Positions 61,949 through 64,000 of a stretch of DNA of 64,000 nt are shown in pieces (the stretch's first letter is position 1; every line of letters starts with the position of its first letter). Position numbers and translations under genes: made by a program. The notes beneath the pieces are model-generated. The model was not told the DNA's origin. It worked only from the letters and a program-made list of their open reading frames with translations, and did no database searches. The DNA is taken from contig NZ_VTUX01000007.1 of assembly GCF_008370495.1 (NCBI RefSeq), positions 248,001 to 312,000 of the forward strand, read 5' to 3'. The stretch is from Pseudohalioglobus sediminis (lineage in GTDB: Bacteria > Pseudomonadota > Gammaproteobacteria > Pseudomonadales > Halieaceae).

Positions 61949-62568
61949 GCGGCCGCAGCCAGGCGCTGGTACTTGGCGTCGGTAACCTGCTGTGGGCGGA
62001 CGAGGGCTTTGGCGTGCGCTGCGTGGAGGCTTTCGACCAGCACTTTGCCGTGGGCGATGACATCACCGTCGCCGACGGCGGCACCCAGGGCCTGTACCTG
62101 GTTGACCTGCTGCGCGACCACAATCCCGTGGTCATCTTCGACGCGGTGGATTTCGGCGACGCTCCCGGCACCCTGCGGCTGGTGCGCGACGACGACATTC
62201 CGGCATTCGTGGGCGCCCACAAGATGAGTTTGCACCAGGCCGGCCTGCAGGACGTGATTGCCTGCGCCAAACTGCTCGGCGGCTGCGCCAGCGACATGTT
62301 GTTGATCGGTGTGCAGCCGGTGGAACTGGAAGACTATGGCGGCAGCCTGCGTGACGAGATCAAGGCCTGCATCCCCGCGGCCCTGGACAGGGCGGCGGAA
62401 TACCTCGCTGAACGCGGCTACACGGTCACGCCGCGCAGTGCGCCGGCAGCGAGCGACGTGATCACCCCGGGGCTGGACCTGGCCAGTTACGAAACTGGTC
62501 GCCCCAGCGACCACGCTGCCTGTCGCCACGGTGACGAGCGCGTCCTGCTACGCTCTGCCAAGGCCTGA
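61945..62568 (+). CDS. hupD: Hydrogenase maturation protease
   Basis: Nickel-dependent endopeptidase that trims the C-terminal peptide of HupL; 207 residues. Conserved metal-sensing residues are Glu in LLWADEGFGVR, Asp in FDAVDFGD and His in AHKMSLHQAG. The C-terminal 50 residues beyond the protease fold are long for the family (about 195 is usual). The ATG at 61945 overlaps hupC, and earlier in-frame starts would lie inside hupC. Cytoplasmic. Confidence 0.95.
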   Translation: MSGRSQALVLGVGNLLWADEGFGVRCVEAFDQHFAVGDDITVADGGTQGLYLVDLLRDHNPVVIFDAVDFGDAPGTLRLVRDDDIPAFVGAHKMSLHQAGLQDVIACAKLLGGCASDMLLIGVQPVELEDYGGSLRDEIKACIPAALDRAAEYLAERGYTVTPRSAPAASDVITPGLDLASYETGRPSDHAACRHGDERVLLRSAKA

Positions 62569-62569
62569 T

Positions 62570-62881
62570 ATGTGCGTTGGCGTGCCCATGCTGGTGACGG
62601 ACATCCTGCCTTCAGGGGCGGCGCACTGCCTGCCTTACGGCGAACCCGGCGTGGCGCACACGGTAGAAGCTTCACTGCTGGACACGCCGCCTGCGGCAAA
62701 TGACTGGCTACTGGTGCACGTGGACGTGGCAATACGCGCGCTGGACCCCACCGAGGCACAGCAGATCGGCGACGCGCTGAGGGCGGTAGAAGCTGCTGCC
62801 GCGGGCCAGCCCTTCGAACACCTGCTGGCAGACCTGATTGAGCGGGAGCCGGAACTCCCGCCGCACTTGCGCAATGATTGA
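62570..62881 (+). CDS. hupF: HypC/HupF-family hydrogenase chaperone
   Basis: 103-residue chaperone. It begins MCVGVPM, where Cys2 is the residue that carries the Fe(CN)2CO unit in HypC proteins, so the start at 62570 is certain by family rule. Its place after the protease gene matches HupF of Rhizobium and HoxL of Ralstonia, dedicated HypC paralogues of oxygen-exposed hydrogenases. The longer C-terminal helix (EHLLADLIEREPEL) also fits HupF. It starts 1 base after hupD. Confidence 0.92.
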   Translation: MCVGVPMLVTDILPSGAAHCLPYGEPGVAHTVEASLLDTPPAANDWLLVHVDVAIRALDPTEAQQIGDALRAVEAAAAGQPFEHLLADLIEREPELPPHLRND

Positions 62882-62894
62882 ACTCGAGGAATCC

Positions 62895-63293
62895 ATGGCT
62901 GAAGAAAGCGTTGCCATTACTGACATGCTGGGTTGCGGACTGCTGCAGCTGGCCGCGGACGACGATATCGACACCATCAGTCGCGCCGAGGGCTTCAAGG
63001 TACTGTTTTTCAGCGGCGGCAAAAGCCGGCGCTCTGACGCCCACGATGTCGCCGTGGCGCTCAGGGAAATCCTCAAGGATTATCGCGGGCGCGTGCGCGC
63101 CCTGCTGGTACCCGGCGACGACAACCCCGAGCTCAGCGCGCGATATCGCGTGCTCGCTACTCCCAGCCTGGTGTTGTTGAAGGACGATGCCATACTGGAA
63201 GTGATCCCGCGGGTGCGTGACTGGGCAGACTATGCCGGGGCTTTCCAGCGCTACCTCGGCAAGCCCGGCGTTGCCGGCACGGAGACAAACTGA
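62895..63293 (+). CDS. hupG: HyaE/HupG thioredoxin-like hydrogenase assembly protein
   Basis: 132-residue thioredoxin-fold protein without active-site cysteines (FFSGGKSRRSDAHDVAVAL in the place of the CxxC loop), as in HyaE/HupG/HoxO. It assists the small subunit, possibly by guarding its cluster or Tat signal. The start at 62895 has GAGGA just upstream; the ATG at 62874 overlaps hupF but lacks a ribosome-binding site. The stop overlaps the hupH start (TGATG). Confidence 0.9.
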   Translation: MAEESVAITDMLGCGLLQLAADDDIDTISRAEGFKVLFFSGGKSRRSDAHDVAVALREILKDYRGRVRALLVPGDDNPELSARYRVLATPSLVLLKDDAILEVIPRVRDWADYAGAFQRYLGKPGVAGTETN

Positions 63294-64000
63294 TGAACGA
63301 AACAGAAACGCAGGGCGCGGAGCTGATTCCACTGCAGGACCTGGATCGCGGCAACCCCATGATCTGGGAGGGAGAAGAACCCGCCCAGGGCGTATTTGTC
63401 GCACCCGGGGAGGACAGTGACCCGCTGGCACTGCTGGGGTCACCCTCGGTGACACTGCCGGTCGCGCCAAGACTGCCCTCCGACTTCGAGATTTCCGCCG
63501 CGCTGGGCGCCAGGCTCAGGGCCCTCGATGAGGCACTGCAGAGTGTCGCCGGCGGCGAGCGCAACGCTGCCAGGGTGTCACTGGAAACACTGGACCCTGC
63601 AGATCGGGAAGCGGTACCACTCCTGCTTGGCAACGGCGAGGTAAGCGGGTCACTGACACTGGATGCCATCGCCTACCAGTTCCAGGAAGCCGTGACCCCC
63701 GGTGTGTGGATGGTCACCGGGTCGGATGGCAGCAACTGGCTGGAAGTGGCCGCAGTGCCCGGCATCGTGGACAGCGCAGCCAGCAGCCTGCGCCAGGCCC
63801 CGATAGCGCTGCCACAGCATGTTCCCGAGGTCATGAACGGCCTCGCGGTGCTGGCAGAAGTCAACGAGCATGCTGCGCAATGGGACGGGGCCGCCCCCCA
63901 CAACCGCATACTCAACTTCACCCTGATGCCCATGAGTCCGCAGGACCAACAGCTACTGATTGACGTGCTTGGCCGCGCAGAGTTGGTGCTGGAATCCGGC
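63293..64000 (+). CDS. hupH: HyaF/HupH hydrogenase expression protein (3' end outside window)
   Basis: Only the first 236 codons are present, open to the right edge. The sequence (GVWMVTGSDGSNWLEVAAVP; NRILNFTLMPMSP; LGRAELVLESG) fits the HyaF/HupH/HoxQ family, which works with HupG in small-subunit maturation. It overlaps hupG by the TGATG junction. From gene order in Rhizobium and Ralstonia, hupI (rubredoxin), hupJ, hupK and hyp genes are expected to follow. Confidence 0.92.
   Translation, partial: MNETETQGAELIPLQDLDRGNPMIWEGEEPAQGVFVAPGEDSDPLALLGSPSVTLPVAPRLPSDFEISAALGARLRALDEALQSVAGGERNAARVSLETLDPADREAVPLLLGNGEVSGSLTLDAIAYQFQEAVTPGVWMVTGSDGSNWLEVAAVPGIVDSAASSLRQAPIALPQHVPEVMNGLAVLAEVNEHAAQWDGAAPHNRILNFTLMPMSPQDQQLLIDVLGRAELVLESG

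Overview
The window (about 62% G+C by eye, dense genes, short spacers) looks like chromosome of an aerobic, probably marine gammaproteobacterium. My best guess is the Halieaceae/Spongiibacteraceae area, inferred from gene content (Entner-Doudoroff operon, sterol/terpenoid-type catabolic genes, DUF1501/DUF1800 and DUF3604 proteins, an AlgP-like protein, several c-type cytochromes, a hup hydrogenase operon). I see no rRNA, tRNA, CRISPR array, phage or intact insertion sequence. One roughly 100 bp repeat-like element is present.

Layout. 1-2340: a Baeyer-Villiger-type monooxygenase (cut by the left edge) divergent from an AraC-type regulator. 2341-6451: zwf-pgl-edd, the upper Entner-Doudoroff pathway, with overlapping genes but no eda. 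6485-12349: an iron-dependent alcohol dehydrogenase, a DUF1800/DUF1501 exported pair, a TIM-barrel epimerase-like protein and a small cytochrome c. 12354-21233: two divergent transcription units around a TetR regulator with a palindromic operator. Leftwards run an amidohydrolase, a Rieske oxygenase, an SDR, an acetoacetate-decarboxylase-like protein and an MFS transporter. Rightwards run tetR, an alpha-methylacyl-CoA racemase-like enzyme, a cupin and a cytochrome P450. The mix suggests oxidation and CoA-dependent handling of a branched, sterol- or terpenoid-like substrate.

21240-28403: cell-wall enzymes (L,D-transpeptidase plus M15 peptidase with calcium-loop motifs; an MltF-like lytic transglycosylase) around ilvE, a quinone oxidoreductase and an SDR. 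28400-32064: a DUF3604 lipoprotein translationally coupled to an alkylsulfatase-like metallo-beta-lactamase protein. 32282-33688: an AlgP-like basic protein and a one-cysteine DsbA-like protein. 33777-37142: a three-gene leftward operon encoding a diheme c4-type cytochrome, a diheme peroxidase and a beta-helix/cytochrome c fusion. I regard this as the best candidate for an undescribed periplasmic redox system. 37361-45055: a zinc-ribbon protein, DAHP synthase behind a TyrR-like box, glutathione reductase, and a GldA/GldG-like ABC system with a DUF4340 partner.

45074-52865: a LysR regulator, two lipoproteins, a D-2-hydroxyacid dehydrogenase, HIT, SDR, MFS, ubiX and a DEAD-box helicase. 52932-57955: a ZnuD-like TonB receptor behind a small cysteine-containing exported protein, with a hairpin that covers the receptor ribosome-binding site, then gltS, a META-domain lipoprotein and a SnoaL-like protein. 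58303-64000: hupSLCDFGH, a membrane-bound [NiFe] hydrogenase with the six-cysteine small-subunit signature of oxygen-tolerant group 1d enzymes. It is preceded by a perfect FNR/ANR box and runs off the right edge within hupH.

Many long antisense or out-of-frame open frames exist because of the high G+C at third codon positions, and I left them out. All family assignments are from motif reading, without database searches.
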